This document shows, piece by piece, positions 38,468 through 49,258 of a stretch of DNA of 64,000 nucleotides. Each line of letters starts with the position of its first letter. Within the stretch, counting starts at the first letter, position 1. Made by a program: the position numbers and the translations under genes. The DNA is from Gnetum montanum. Lineage: Eukaryota > Streptophyta > Gnetopsida > Gnetales > Gnetaceae. Below the pieces are notes generated by a model. The model was given only the letters and a program-made list of their open reading frames with translations, did not search any database and had not been told where the DNA came from. The DNA is taken from positions 149,706-213,705 of the forward strand of contig MNCI01020454.1 in NCBI GenBank assembly GCA_015680685.1, written 5' to 3'.

Positions 38468-38585
38468 TTTTAGGGTTAAGCAGAAAAAATTTTCTAGTGA
38501 TTTTGTGCGGTTCACGAAAATATGGTGTAGAATCGAAGGAAAATAGGGACAAAAAGGAAATTTTTAGAGGAACAAATTTGAACAA
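38468..38585 (-). mobile_element. Penelope-like element copy 3 (PLE3), 3' end, split by element A
   Basis: After a TTTTAGGGTTAAGC spacer (38468-38490) the sequence again enters a PLE 3' end (GATTTTGTGCGGTTCACGAAAATATGG and what follows matches 28824 and 33585). It is cut at 38585 by the LTR of element A. The same element resumes at 55902. Joining the flanks with one AACAA restores the PLE sequence TTTGAACAAGGCTCAATTT, matching TTTGAACAAGGATCAATTT in PLE2. Confidence 0.88.
38581..38585. repeat. Left target-site duplication of element A (AACAA)
   Basis: AACAA directly precedes the TG of the 5' LTR and is repeated at 55902-55906 after the CA of the 3' LTR. A five-base duplication is normal for Ty3/gypsy integrases. 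Confidence 0.92.
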
Positions 38586-39136
38586 TGAAACACCGTGGAA
38601 ATTGCTAGTTGGCCTCAGGCAAAGATTCGTGAGTCGGGCACGAGTACATGACAGAATTCCAGAAAGAAGAACAAGACAGGGCAACGGAAGGAGGCACGTG
38701 GCATCAAGACTTTGGTTCCCTTTGCAGATTTCTCATCTCACTATGTTTCCATATTTACGCTATAGCATGTAGCATAGCGTAATGACGCTTTGCGTAACAT
38801 AGTCCGACATTCAAAGGTAGCTTACTTCAGCAGTTTTGGCAAAGCCTAAGGCCTAAGCAGCGTAATATGCGACTTCCCGTATATTTTGGCTAAGTCTTTT
38901 GTTCAAGGCCGAGTTTACGCTTAGTACGCATGGTAGCGTAATGAGTGTCGAAAAGGTCAAAAAGAGATCAATGACACATAGTAGATCGATGCTTTTCTTT
39001 TTTACACATTGGCCGCCTTACGCTATTTACGCAACACAGCGTGTGTCATCGTCAAAATAAATCATTGCTTACGCTTCACTATGCATGGCCGCGTAATTGA
39101 GCATAAAGCAGCTTGAATCTATTGTCTTCATGCTTT

Positions 39137-39176
39137 ATTACGCTCTTGTATGCGATGCAATGCATACGAGCGTAAT
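39137..39176. repeat. LTR hairpin 1 (ATTACGCTC...GAGCGTAAT)
   Basis: ATTACGCTCTTGTATGC pairs with GCATACGAGCGTAAT across a short loop, with a two-base bulge. The 3' LTR keeps a version near 54925-54965 with altered arm sequence (TGTACGC/GCGTACGAG), so pairing is retained while bases change. Confidence 0.75.
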
Positions 39177-39223
39177 GTAGCCCAAAATCAATGGAGACAT
39201 GTCCGACCCACATTTTTCACTCA

Positions 39224-39257
39224 TACGCACAATACGCAGATGCACGTATTGTGCGTA
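39224..39257. repeat. LTR hairpin 2, perfect 13-bp stem
   Basis: TACGCACAATACG (39224-39236) is exactly complementary to CGTATTGTGCGTA (39245-39257) with an eight-base loop. It lies about 100 bp upstream of the TATA box. The 3' LTR copy (about 55013-55046) has a few mismatches. Confidence 0.85.
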
Positions 39258-39356
39258 GATACAGGTTTCAACATAAGGATGGTCAAGTCAGTGATCTTCC
39301 GAAAAGTTTGAAACACGTGTCATCACAGCTGTGCCTTCTCCACATATCGTCAAACC

Positions 39357-39364
39357 TATAAATA
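39357..39364 (+). promoter_or_regulatory. TATA box of the 5' LTR
   Basis: CCTATAAATATCCC is a textbook plant TATA box, about 770 bp into the LTR and kept in the 3' LTR (55145-55152). Related boxes sit at the equivalent place in the minus-strand LTRs A' and B2. Transcription should start about 30 bp downstream. Confidence 0.75.
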
Positions 39365-40119
39365 TCCCAGTTGGCGAAGAAAAGAGCATGGCAATAGATG
39401 ACCAAAAAGAAACAACAACAGAGAGATAGAGACAGGAGACACTTCGCTTGAACATTGGCAGTAAGAGCGATTCCCCTTTGGTGAAGACACAACTTTCTCC
39501 ATTGGCTATTATCGGCAGCTCCGAGCAGAGACTACTTAAGGAAAAAGGAGCAGATCAGAGATCCAGACATCATCTGGTGTGGTTTCTGAGTTTCTATTGA
39601 TCAGAAGCAGTTGATCAATAGACGTCAGAACTTGACCTTCCTTGCATCCCTTCTCCGACCTATAAGGTACATCGGATTCTATTCTGCACTCCTGCTCAGA
39701 CAGTTTGCTTGTTTCTTGTTGCTTTGTGTTCTCTTTATACAAAACAATCGGGGTCTCCCCAATGTAACTTGAATATACAAAATACTCATTTTCCCGGGTC
39801 AAACTATAGATTTTGCAATTACGTGTTTCTCTCGTGTCTGATTCCTGTTGTCGTGTTGATGCTATCATTGTCGTTACCATTCATCTACATCGCTTTTCTC
39901 TCATTTCACGACTCGCCAAATCATATCATTCCACGACACATTCGTAATCTTCATCGGTTCACTGATTAGTAAGTCCCTGTCTGATCGACAAGACTGTTTA
40001 GGGTGCCACGGATTTGTTTTTCCAGCATAGCCCTTGCACGGATCCATGGTTAAAACTGTGCACACGCGATTTTGTTTGGTATTTTCCAGCTGTCGACATT
40101 TTCCATCATTACAGTTTTC

Positions 40120-40137
40120 TGGCACTAGAAGGAGGGC
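40120..40137 (+). other. Primer binding site
   Basis: TGGCACTAGAAGGAGGGC begins six bases after the 5' LTR. The leading TGG matches the CCA end that every tRNA primer has. The position and start fit a minus-strand primer site; I do not assign the tRNA. Confidence 0.65.
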
Positions 40138-40358
40138 CTGAACCTCCGATCCATATTTTTTGGGTAGCCCTGTTAGCGATTTATACCCAAAAAACCGTAA
40201 ACGTAATACCTCCAGGGAAGTTTACGGCAAATCGCATGGTGTAGATCGGTCACAGGAACGATTCCTCTGGAATCCTACAGGGTAGAAAGCCTATTTACGA
40301 TCTTTTTGTCAGCCTCTTATTAGATCTAGTCATTTTTCATAGCTAATCCACCTCATCA

Positions 40359-42773
40359 ATGGATTCTGCATACACAACCACAACCGCCATGGTCGCCGCT
40401 GATGTGGGTGCCACATCTGTGAACCCTATCGCTGTCACCATACCAGCTTTTGATGCAGCAGGACCGTAGGGACCATCGCGTAGGTCATTGAGATTACAGG
40501 GAAAAGACCTCATTTTCACAGTCATGACCCCTGAAGAATACAACTTCATTTGCGTAAAGATCTAGGCAAAGCTTGCCCTTAGCCGAGCTGAGATCGAAGC
40601 AAAAAGAAACTTTGAGATGATCCATCGAGGAGGTCACGATTTCACTCCAATAGCCTATGACATTATCCCTTTGACTGAACATCAACATGAAATTATAACA
40701 CAGTTGGTCATGGCCAAGGGCCAAGCTTCATAGGCTACGCTGGAGCCCCAGAATGGGGAGGAGGAAGAGGATGAATTGGTAGCCCAGTCGAAACATTCGT
40801 TCCATACTCTGAGCCCCCACACCTACCTAAATTCCTTATTTCCTTTCAATGGAGAGGCTACTCCTCTTGACCTAGCCATGACCACACAGGCGCATTTCCC
40901 CGTCATTCCACAAGCCACTGCGCAGCCATCTGGGTTACAAATCCAAATACCTCATAACAACATGGGGGCGGTTTCTTCGCCACGTGTACTCCACATTCCG
41001 TCAGTGGTTCCAGCGACCACCGCACCACATTTCATCCCACAAATCCAACCCCACAACATATCCACAATGCGCCCAGCGTAGACCTTGTCGCTTCTGCGCT
41101 CTCCAACTCAACAGATTATCGCAGCTATTCAGCCACAAACTTACATCCAACAGGCTACCGCAAGTCAGTGGGCCAACCCGACGGCGCAACATACCTAGTC
41201 TGTGGTGTATGGCGTGCAACCCATGGTTGCACCCGCAACGCATGTTCCACAGGTGGTCCTGCAGTATCCCCATCCTTATCTCACGTAGCAGGTGGTAGCT
41301 AACCCCTCTTCGAAAACCAGTGGATGGTGGTCTTCAGAGGCTCCCCTACCTGCTGGGATCCCCACCCCACCAGCTGCCAACCAACCTCTTCCTACGTTTC
41401 CATTCTCTAGCGCTGCCCTCCCAGTCCAACCTCCAATGCCTTCTGCACAGACGCCTCTATCAACAAGTCTAGACCAGGCTTTCTGGCTTATCCAGACTCT
41501 TACCGAGGAGGTTAGATGCCTCAAAGTCACTGGTTTAGATACCATTCAGATCATGGACTTCTATCATGATGATCCTATCAGTTCAGCGGTCCCTATGTTG
41601 TCGTTGCCAACAGGGATGTCCTTGCCTCATTTTACCAAGTATAATGGGGAGGGGGATCCTAACTCTCATTTGGTCACCTTTAGATCTGAACCCTTGTTGT
41701 TACAACAGTGGCCACACACGATTATTCGAGTCTTTGCTATGTCCTTGACAAGGAAATCTTTGGATTGGTACCGAGCCCTCCCACACTCTTCCATCTCAAC
41801 TTTGGAAGAGCTTCTGACACAATTCGTGACCCACTTTAAATACAACTTAAAGTCGAAAGTCACGTTGGATCAGCTCATGGGGGTGAAACAAGACCCGCTC
41901 GAACCAATCCAGAGGTTCATACAGCGTTGAAATGCTACCTTGAATGAAATCCATGAGCCAATCGCAGATTCACATCTACTTGCTATATTCAGAGGAGCAG
42001 TCAATGACTTCATTAAGTCAAAGCTGTACTACCTTTCCCAAAACTCTTTACATCAGGCCTTCGCTCAAGTTAGAAGCATCCAAGATGCTGGGGAGGCTAG
42101 CAAAGACCCGGCGTATGTCGCCTACAGGAACGCCCACAACAAGGCTAAAGATAAAGGCGAGGCAACGATGACGACAATAGCTGCGTTGACTGAGGGCGCA
42201 AAGAACAAGAACAAGAAGGCACCTATGACACCTCCTGAGGCTACAGCTGGTGCAGGAACCAGCCAAGACACAGCAGCTCCTAAAAAGCCCCCCAGTGAAA
42301 ACCAAACTTTGAGTGTAAGGATTGCTCAAAGTATGCGGCCCTACCTGTAAAGCATTCAGAACTGTTGGAACAATTGTTAGGGGTAGGGCACATTCAACCT
42401 AAGAAGGTGTCCGAGGAAGCTCTGAAGCGTCACAGACGTCATTGTGAACTGCTGAAGAACCCTTCTTTAGCCTTACCTAACGAACCACCAGTTCCGAGAT
42501 CTTTCAGGCTGGACCATTTCTGTGACTACCACCAGCTGTGTGGTCATGATACGGATTACTGCTGGGCATGATACGGATTACTGCTGGGCATTGAAAGATG
42601 ACATTCAACATATGCTGGATGATAGTTTACTCAAGTTAGATAGCAGTAACTCGACGTGCCCAGAAAACCAAACATTGCACGTATATAAGGACCCATTGAA
42701 CGCAAACAACGATCCTTATACAATCACTATGACGAGTACAGACAGTGAGAGGAGGGAACCACCAAAATAGCCT
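40359..42773 (+). pseudogene. gag: Element A gag (nucleocapsid polyprotein), with stops and a frame break
   Basis: The frame beginning at ATG 40359 continues to 42350, broken by stops (for example TAG after AFDAAGP, TAG in FICVKI-stop-AKLAL, TGA after RFIQR). It has a Pro/Gln-rich N-terminal third and a Gag core from about 41540 (IMDFYHDDPISSAVPMLSLP, KYNGEGDPNSHLVTFR, LDWYRALPHSSISTLEELL, RGAVNDFIKSKLYY). After a frame change near 42350 comes a Tat-type zinc knuckle, CDYHQLCGHDTDYC, near 42520-42570. Gag packages the element RNA. The long Pro-rich N-terminus matches the gag fragment at 1-979. Most stops are explained by single C-to-T or G-to-A changes. The downstream frame runs on toward protease. 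Confidence 0.88.
42545..42588 (+). repeat. 22-bp perfect tandem duplication in the gag zinc knuckle
   Basis: Bases 42545-42566 are repeated exactly at 42567-42588. The unit spans the HDTDYCW part of the zinc knuckle. At 22 bp it shifts the reading frame, and together with the frame change near 42350 it moves translation back to the gag-pro frame. Confidence 0.95.
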
Positions 42774-43334
42774 TTTGTTTTGCATGTGCCTGCCAGCTCA
42801 CAAAGGGGGGCAACCATTTCATTGGTAGCCAATGGTGTCTCTAGACCGCCCTTCATTATACGGGCACCTTCTCAGATACACCCTCAGTCACGCAGCAACA
42901 GACAAGCCGCAGCTTCGTTCGCGCCCACACCTAGGGCACCCTTCATTATCAGGGCGCCAAAGCCACAGGCTACTCCTCTCACGCAGGGGCAGACCTCTAA
43001 CCAGAACAGCCAACCATCGCCTCCCAAGAGAAGGGGAGAGGACATACCTGTTAACACAACGAAAGACCATTCTACGCTCAGCTTCCCTAAGCCTAGTCCC
43101 CTTGCCTCTGCACCTTCGTCTCCGCCTCAGAAATAGGATAAAGGCGTAGAAACGCAGCCACCTTCTCTTGGCAAGAAAAAGAACAACCCTTTGACCGATA
43201 CTATCCTACCTCGAGAGATCCGTCTCTTGGGCTGGATGGAAGAGGACAAGGGAGACAAACAACCTAGCCAATAGAAGGACCTCCTCGATGCATTTACGCA
43301 GGTCAAATAGGCTCTCAAACAAAAAAACACAACC
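42774..43334 (+). pseudogene. Gag-protease linker of element A
   Basis: The gag-pro frame continues as a Pro/Ser/Thr-rich linker. It contains a repeated PFIIRAP motif (42850-42970) and ends at a stop at 43134-43136. A further segment in the same frame, with stops, leads into protease. It has no recognised domain; linkers like this are usual in long Tat polyproteins. Confidence 0.6.
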
Positions 43335-44129
43335 TTGAGCCTTTATGATCTGCTTATGACATCTAGAGAACACCATGAGGCTATGGTTGGCATGCTAACA
43401 TCCATATCAATGGATGAAAGCTTGCTAGCAGAGGAGGAAGTGATACATGTTGTCATGCTTCCTTCCAAAGCTGAGCAACCTATGCCTACCTCGCTGACCT
43501 TTCACAATGAGTCTATCAAAGACAATCCTGAGAAAGGTCAGGTCACAACTGAACCTATGTTCATCACCATCCGGGTCGGTCAATACCGGATCCGGAGGGT
43601 ACACGTGGATGATGGCGTAGCTACAAACGTCATCTCTTATCCCATCGTGGATAGGTTGGGTCTGGTCGACCAGATCACTCCCATGACGACGGCTTACGTA
43701 AAATCGTTCAACGGGGCACAGGTTCAAGTCAAAGGGATGGTGCGTATCAAGTTTGTGGAAGGGGATCAATTCCCGATGGATGCCACATTCTTAGTCATCG
43801 AGGAGATGGCAGGGTTCAACTTGATCTTAGGAAGGTCGTGGTTAGCCCAGCTAAGGGAAGTTTCATCATCGATACACTAAGAGATACACCTGCCCTATGC
43901 CGGAGGGGAGGTCATGATACATGGTGACGAAATCACCCCCAGGACTATCAATAACATTGAAGAAGAGCGGGGTTCGGAGATAGAAACAACTGATGATCAG
44001 AGTCGTCTCCAAATCCCTCAACAAACTGACATCAATGACGACAATCTTGCCTGGGCTAACCTGCCATTTCCGGATGGCAATGTAGAGGAGTCAAATCATC
44101 AGTCCCCCCGCCCTTACACAACGCTCAAC
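43335..44129 (+). pseudogene. pro: Element A aspartic protease, ending at the putative splice donor
   Basis: The retropepsin-like core is ITIRVGQYRIRRVHVDDGVA followed by TNVISYPIVDRLGL (43560-43660), with the flap region and the conserved C-terminal FNLILGRSWLAQL (43810-43850). Where most relatives have D-T/S-G it reads D-D-G, a variation also seen in Tat-type proteases, so activity cannot be judged. A TAA at 43878-43880 interrupts IH-stop-EIHLPYAGGEV, where relatives have Gln. The frame then continues to GT at 44130 (AACGTAAAGG), the best splice donor, with the exon ending in phase 0. Protease normally cuts the polyprotein into Gag and Pol parts. Confidence 0.82.
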
Positions 44130-44397
44130 GTAAAGGCCATTAAGAGACAATTACGTATTAATGGTTGAATAATGGCTTTTGCGCGCGTCACCATATCTTT
44201 ACACGTTCTTGCGGCTTACACTTAGCAGTTTGCTTTATTTCGTACATTTTTACGCTACGTTTGCTTTTGGTTTTTACGCTAGTCATTCCTTACGTCATTA
44301 TGTTTCCTTTACGCATGCTATTCACGCTCTTACATCATTTTAGCATAATTATGCAGGATTGTATACCCTCACCATTTACATTTTCTATATTACGCAT

Positions 44398-44577
44398 AGG
44401 GCCCACAACGGCCTTAAACTAGTCGGGGCCCGCAACGGCCTTAAACTAGTCTGGGCCCGCAACGGCCTTAAACTAGTTGTGGCCCGCAATGGCCTAAAAC
44501 TAACCGTGGCCCGCAACGGCCTTAAACTAGCTTCTAGATTACGCAAACGCTCATGATGGCCCGCAACGGCCTTAAAC
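44398..44577 (+). repeat. Six-unit minisatellite with core GGCCTTAAACTAG
   Basis: Units of about 27 bp share GGCCCGCAACGGCCTTAAACTAG, with short variable tails; the last is set apart by 24 bp. The minus-strand B1 element has matching units at about 60135-60220 (GTTTAAGGCC). Confidence 0.92.
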
Positions 44578-44768
44578 TAGATTTTCCATTTTATCAGCAT
44601 AACTTAGGCAAAATCCTTAATAATTACGCTCACATTTCGTAAATAAAAACATAAGAGAAAAAAAAATTAATTGATATTTAAAACAACCACCAGGTCTTAT
44701 AGCGTGTCTTTCAGTCATTCACAAAACACTACTTGACTTCACATCAATAAAACTATGTGTAAACCACA

Positions 44769-47700
44769 ATTACGCATCTCCTCTACTGCCACTGTCACTA
44801 GTATCTCTTAAGTCTGGCTCCAGTCCCAATAAATCATCCTCTAGCGGGCCTTCTCTCCTCGGCACTATTCTCTCACAAAGAATCCCCTCTTCATGAGGTC
44901 CCTGCTCTGGTATTGGCTCCACAGGAGGATGCTCTTCATCGTTGCGTTCTTCCTCTTGTGTTGGCTCCTTAGCTTACTCGTCTTCTTTGTCCTCTGTTGG
45001 CACCTAGATACAGAAAACATGTTAGTAAGAATAAAACTTGACAATACAATTAGAAAATTTAGATTTAGTCATGCATAAACTCACTCGCGATGGCCCTGCT
45101 TCCCTAGCAAAGGAAAGCTTGTCTAAGCCAGCCCACAGGTGCTCCACGATCTCATCCTCGGTCAGGTCCGACCACACACCATCTCCCAAGGCTGCTCCAG
45201 CCTTCACCTTCCCTTTCTCTACGTCAATCCAGCGAGGTGGGTCCGGGAAGAATGTAGGGACGGTAGTCTGCCCCCTAGGGAGAGTCATCTCCCTTTCCGG
45301 GGATGCACTTACAGTCACCTGCTCTTCGAAATTCTTGAAGGCTTCTAAAGCTTCGATGACATCCAGGAAAACTTCCAGAGATTGAGCCTTGACGGCAGAG
45401 TTGCGATAAAGTTTACGATAAGCGATGCTTTCTCGCTTATACAGATGTTTGTGGTCCTTTTCCTTCTGCCCCCACTCTTGCACGTTGGCACAATAGTCCC
45501 TCCAATCCTGGCTTTTCTGAGCTAGGAGCTCTATCTGCATCCGTTGCTCTATCAACGCCCAACTGGTTTGCACGCTATGTTTGATGGCGGTCCAATAACG
45601 GGAGTAGTCAATAACAGCGGTACGCCAGTCTTCATCGCCTGTCTCCCACGCCTATAGGAATTCGTACCGTGATCTCAGGTCTCTGACCTCTTTGGTCAGT
45701 GACTCAACCCTCTGCTCTGACCTCTGCAGCCTTTTCCATAGATTTTCATTTATGCCCCTACTCTCCCATAAGGAGCATGTCGAGCGTAACCCACATTTAT
45801 GCATTTCCTTATAAATGTAACGTGGCACGGCTGCCCCATCAGATGGAGGCTCCTCTGTGTCCAAATCACTGGGCTCCGTGGGATCCCATCGGAGGCGAGC
45901 TCCTAACAGAAAAAAGAAAATCATCAATATTGGTGACACATTACCACTGTATAATACTGCAAATCCATTATAGCCATAACATACCAATTCCAGGTTCGAC
46001 GTGCTCGAGGCGCTCGATCATATCACTGACAATGCCCTCCATGAAGGCAAACTTGTCAGGAAAATCTCTCCATGCCCTGCTCACAGCGATGGACGTGGAT
46101 ACATCCTCTTCTCTTGTAGCGTAATCAAGTTAGAAAATTTAATTATTAATAGAATTCTGCAAAATTTCTAACACGTTTATTACCTCTTCCGGTGACAGTG
46201 GCGACTTCGCCAACGTCTTCCGCCTCCTTTCCCTCTTCACGCACATGAGTCTGTGCATCGCTGGTTCCAGTAGCTGGGGCCTCCTCACGCACAAGGGTCT
46301 GTGCGCGGCTCACTCTAACAGCTGCGGCCTCTTCTTCTAAAACTGAAGCCCCTTCCCCATGACTTAGTACCACTGCCCCTGTTTCAGGGGTCAGCTACTC
46401 TATAATTTTCACTGGTCATATCACAATACGTTTAATATATCATTCCAAATATACTAAGTAAACATTGTGTAATATAGTTTTCAATACATCTCCTTCACAC
46501 TTACCAGGCAGAGGCTTACTCCGCTGAACTCTGACCCGCCATAGTTCGACTCGTGCTGCTCCCAGGCTCCGCAGAAGCCTCGGCTATATGGAGCCTTTTA
46601 CGCCGAGCTACAGGTTCTACAATTTCTTCCGCCAGGCATTTCCCTCGTGAGGCATCGCCGATGTAAGTAGGCATTATCCTGCCTACACTGTTGAGGCCTC
46701 GCACTCGAGGCACCGCCAAACCTTTGGTCGTTATAGACAATGACTCCCCGATGCCTTCCGGCGGATCCTGTCCATGGGTAGTACCGAGGATATGGGTAAT
46801 CCAAGGTTTAGATAGCTGGTCTCGGTCTTATTGCACCCAGACACCATTCCTTTGGACGATCAAAAACTCAGCAAAACGCCAAAGGCAAGCTATGTAGAAG
46901 GCATAATGCACATTGAAACGAGACTCAAGCTTCTTGTGAAGCTTGACCATCTCATTGCGTAGTCCCTTAGCAAAATAGCTTGCCCAATTGAACTGGGTCC
47001 CTTCTTCCAAGACCTCCCGCATAATACGGGTCTGTTCTATAGAAAAGAACTTCCCTTGCGAGAGTGTTTTAGGGAAGGCCTGGGCCCGAAAAAGGGGATA
47101 AATTGTCTTGGCAATGCCCAGTTTAAATCTTTCACAAGGAAACCCTTTAGGCTTCTTCGGGACTCTTACCCACTCCTCTAGCCATTTCTGGCAGTCGAGA
47201 CTCCTCTTCGCCTTCTCATCTATGGGAAGGCCGTCAGAGGGGCCGCCAAAAAGGTCCTCGAAGAGCTCAGTATCAATATCAAAACTTACACGCACGTTAT
47301 GCACGCGCGTGCAAAAACACTCTGCCTTTTCATTGAAGGAGTTGACCAGGGTCAGCATTTCACTCGCGGGGACATCAGGGGTTGTGGCTAAAAATAGGTA
47401 CATTAGCCTTGCTTCTCGGATCTTGGTGGTCACCCCAACTGGGGCCGCCGCATGGCCGAGCCAGCGTTGGATGTCCTTGATGTCACCGTAGCGGAAGAGG
47501 ACGGTATTCGCCTCATGGCCGGAAATTGTAAGGGTAATCTCCTGGGATTCCCTGACTGAAGAGCGTGAAACACAGGTCAAACTAAAACCCACATTACGCA
47601 ATGCTCACAATATACAACTACATCACGCAACAATAGAATATGCAGTAGTCTTACCAGATCCAAATGGCAAAGGAAAGGGCGGAAGGTTCCTCTGAACGTC

Positions 47701-48852
47701 CTCAATGGTAAGGGGCGGATCTAGGGTCCAATCATCATGTAGCCACCTGAGTTTCTGGCAATTCTCAAAAGACTCAGCATAGCGGGTGGGGTACTCACGC
47801 ATGTCGAAGCCAATCTGCCCCATCACACCGGTGCGTACGTTGCTAGTTGAGGTGAACGCCTTTATCGCCATTTCAATCCACGACAATGTATCACCATCCC
47901 CAACTAACTTGTTTTCATGGATAAAAAACCTGTACCATACCACATAGATTTATCTTACGCTTTACAAAACTTAGACAATAGACATGTAACAATATAGCCA
48001 ACACAATTGCTTACCCGCTGGAGTAGTACACAGTGCCTTGTGGGTTCTGAAAGTAAGTCGAGACATGGCGAGCCACAAACAGAGTGTTATAGGCATGGTA
48101 ACAACTAAACTGAGCCATCTCCCAGATCCAGCCTAAACGCCTCAAACCTCGGGCGCTAGGTTCTCGGTCTTCAGGATGACCAGTGTCGATGGCTCTGTCT
48201 GTCAGGAAAGCTAGGATCCCTTGTGAAGAACCCACCAGGAGGTGCTCCAGGATGGCACCGGCAATATCGCCAGACACATTAGACCATACAATGATGCTGT
48301 AGTTGCGTAGTAAGAACTGCAGAAACTCCAGCGCACCCCTTCAAAACCATATGGCCTTCCCATGCAACTGCGTTTGCGGGGGAGGGACGTTGGGGATGAT
48401 GAGGTTTATACAACACAAAACCCAAAAAATATCCAAGACAATCAGAATAGTCTTTAACGTAATGCTGTACAGAAAACCCAATACATAAATCAACATCTAG
48501 ATTTACATTTGCATGACTAATACAGAAAACCTACAAACTACGCCCTCTTATCCATATTGAAATCGTCCAAACCCTTGCAACAGCACAAGGTTTGTCCCTG
48601 ACAACAGCGATAAATGCAACCCCATCAAACCCTCGCCTGAACCCGAGGTCAATAATTTGAAATCCACATTTACGCAAGAAATACTACCAAAAATAGACAC
48701 TAAAAAAACATAAGCATGCAAGGAATGGCCTACCAGTTCAAAAGCATAGGGTCACGCACTTCAGCCACCGCCTGCGAAACGCGCTCCAGATTTCCTTGCA
48801 CCTCATCGATTTTGGCCAATTTTGCATTCTTCCTTTTGATTTTATGTGCCAT
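44769..48852 (-). pseudogene. Antisense eight-exon gene inside the intron of element A, about 1,040 codons, function unknown
   Basis: Proposed exons, minus strand: 48852-48734, 48338-48015, 47929-47655, 47555-46520 (3' edge uncertain), about 46378-46184, 46110-45985, 45902-45085 and 45003-44769. Each intron has GT...AG ends, and phases agree at six of seven junctions; exon 4 to 5 has more than one solution. The ATG at 48852 gives a basic start (MAHKIKRKNAK). Exons 2-4 encode about 540 residues without a domain I recognise; exon 4 ends with a basic ARRKRL cluster that could be a nuclear signal. Exon 5 is Glu-rich, exon 7 looks coiled-coil (RLQRSEQRVESLTKEVRDLR), and exon 8 is an acidic tail. 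Three in-frame stops (46828-46830, 45652-45654, 44974-44976) each read as CAA or CAG changed to TAA or TAG. Antisense extra ORFs are known in Tat-group elements, usually elsewhere in the element. Confidence 0.75.
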
Positions 48853-49003
48853 TATAACACCTTCAGAACTTTTGCAGCTTCACTTCTTCGAATCTTCACG
48901 AACTACATGCTCCAATCTTCTACTCCTTCTCCTCTCGTTCAGCAACAGTTAAGAATTCGAATTCACAACAGCCATTAGCCCATCCTTACCGAAAACCACT
49001 TAC

Positions 49004-49010
49004 TTATATG
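49004..49010 (-). promoter_or_regulatory. Possible TATA box of the antisense gene
   Basis: CATATAAGTAAG on the minus strand lies about 150 bp upstream of the proposed ATG at 48852. It is the only TATA-like word I noticed between that ATG and the intron acceptor. Confidence 0.35.
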
Positions 49011-49258
49011 CGAGAATCACTGACTTGATATCCGATTTCAGCGGGACTTTCCTAAAACAGAACCCGAAAATCAAGATATTAATGCGGCAGATATCACATG
49101 CACCACTATCCGAAATGACGTTAAACTGTCACATATTATCACCTCGTAATCGAGTAGCATTAATTATAGCCTCTTCGCAAAATTCAATTAGCTTACCACT
49201 TTCGACAACACTACGTCATGCTTTCTCCTAATCATTTACGCGTTTGGCGATTTTGCAG

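Larger units (their letters stand above)
38586..40113 (+). repeat. 5' LTR of element A
   Basis: It starts TGAAACACCGTGG and ends CATCATTACA, 1,528 bp. It aligns along its whole length with 54373-55901. It contains a TATA box, two strong hairpins and many TTACGC/GCGTAA words. Short open frames inside it on either strand are not conserved between copies and are not called as genes. Confidence 0.94.
44130..49258 (+). other. Putative 5.1-kb intron between protease and RT of element A
   Basis: The donor AAC|GTAAAG at 44130 and acceptor TTTTGCAG at 49251-49258 would join ...TLN to DNSQMDATFSAP in frame (phase 0 to phase 0). No ATG opens the RT frame, which is blocked upstream by TAA at 49229-49231, so RT needs either splicing or another bypass. 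Ogre elements are known to carry a partly spliced intron at this place, but a much shorter one. This one is filled by a minisatellite, TTACGC-rich sequence and the antisense gene. Alternative view: the segment is a later insertion, but no target duplication or element ends were found at its edges. Confidence 0.65.

Noticed and set aside
39283-39880. Minus-strand open frames in LTR A (39283-39492, 39536-39880) and their copies in the 3' LTR (55071-55280, 55324-55668)
   Set aside because: They recur only because the LTR is duplicated; differences between copies are not biased to synonymous sites by eye and no domain is visible.
40120-40137. Naming the tRNA that pairs with the primer site
   Set aside because: I can see the TGG start and spacing but cannot match a tRNA 3' end reliably without a tRNA set from the species.
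44398-44577. CRISPR-like array of direct repeats with spacers
   Set aside because: Spacers are very short and related, the setting is a plant retrotransposon, and no cas-like gene exists nearby; it is a minisatellite.
49025-49231. Plus-strand open frame just before the RT
   Set aside because: It lies in the putative intron, in a different frame, with no homology to Pol; the region is better read as the upstream side of the antisense gene.
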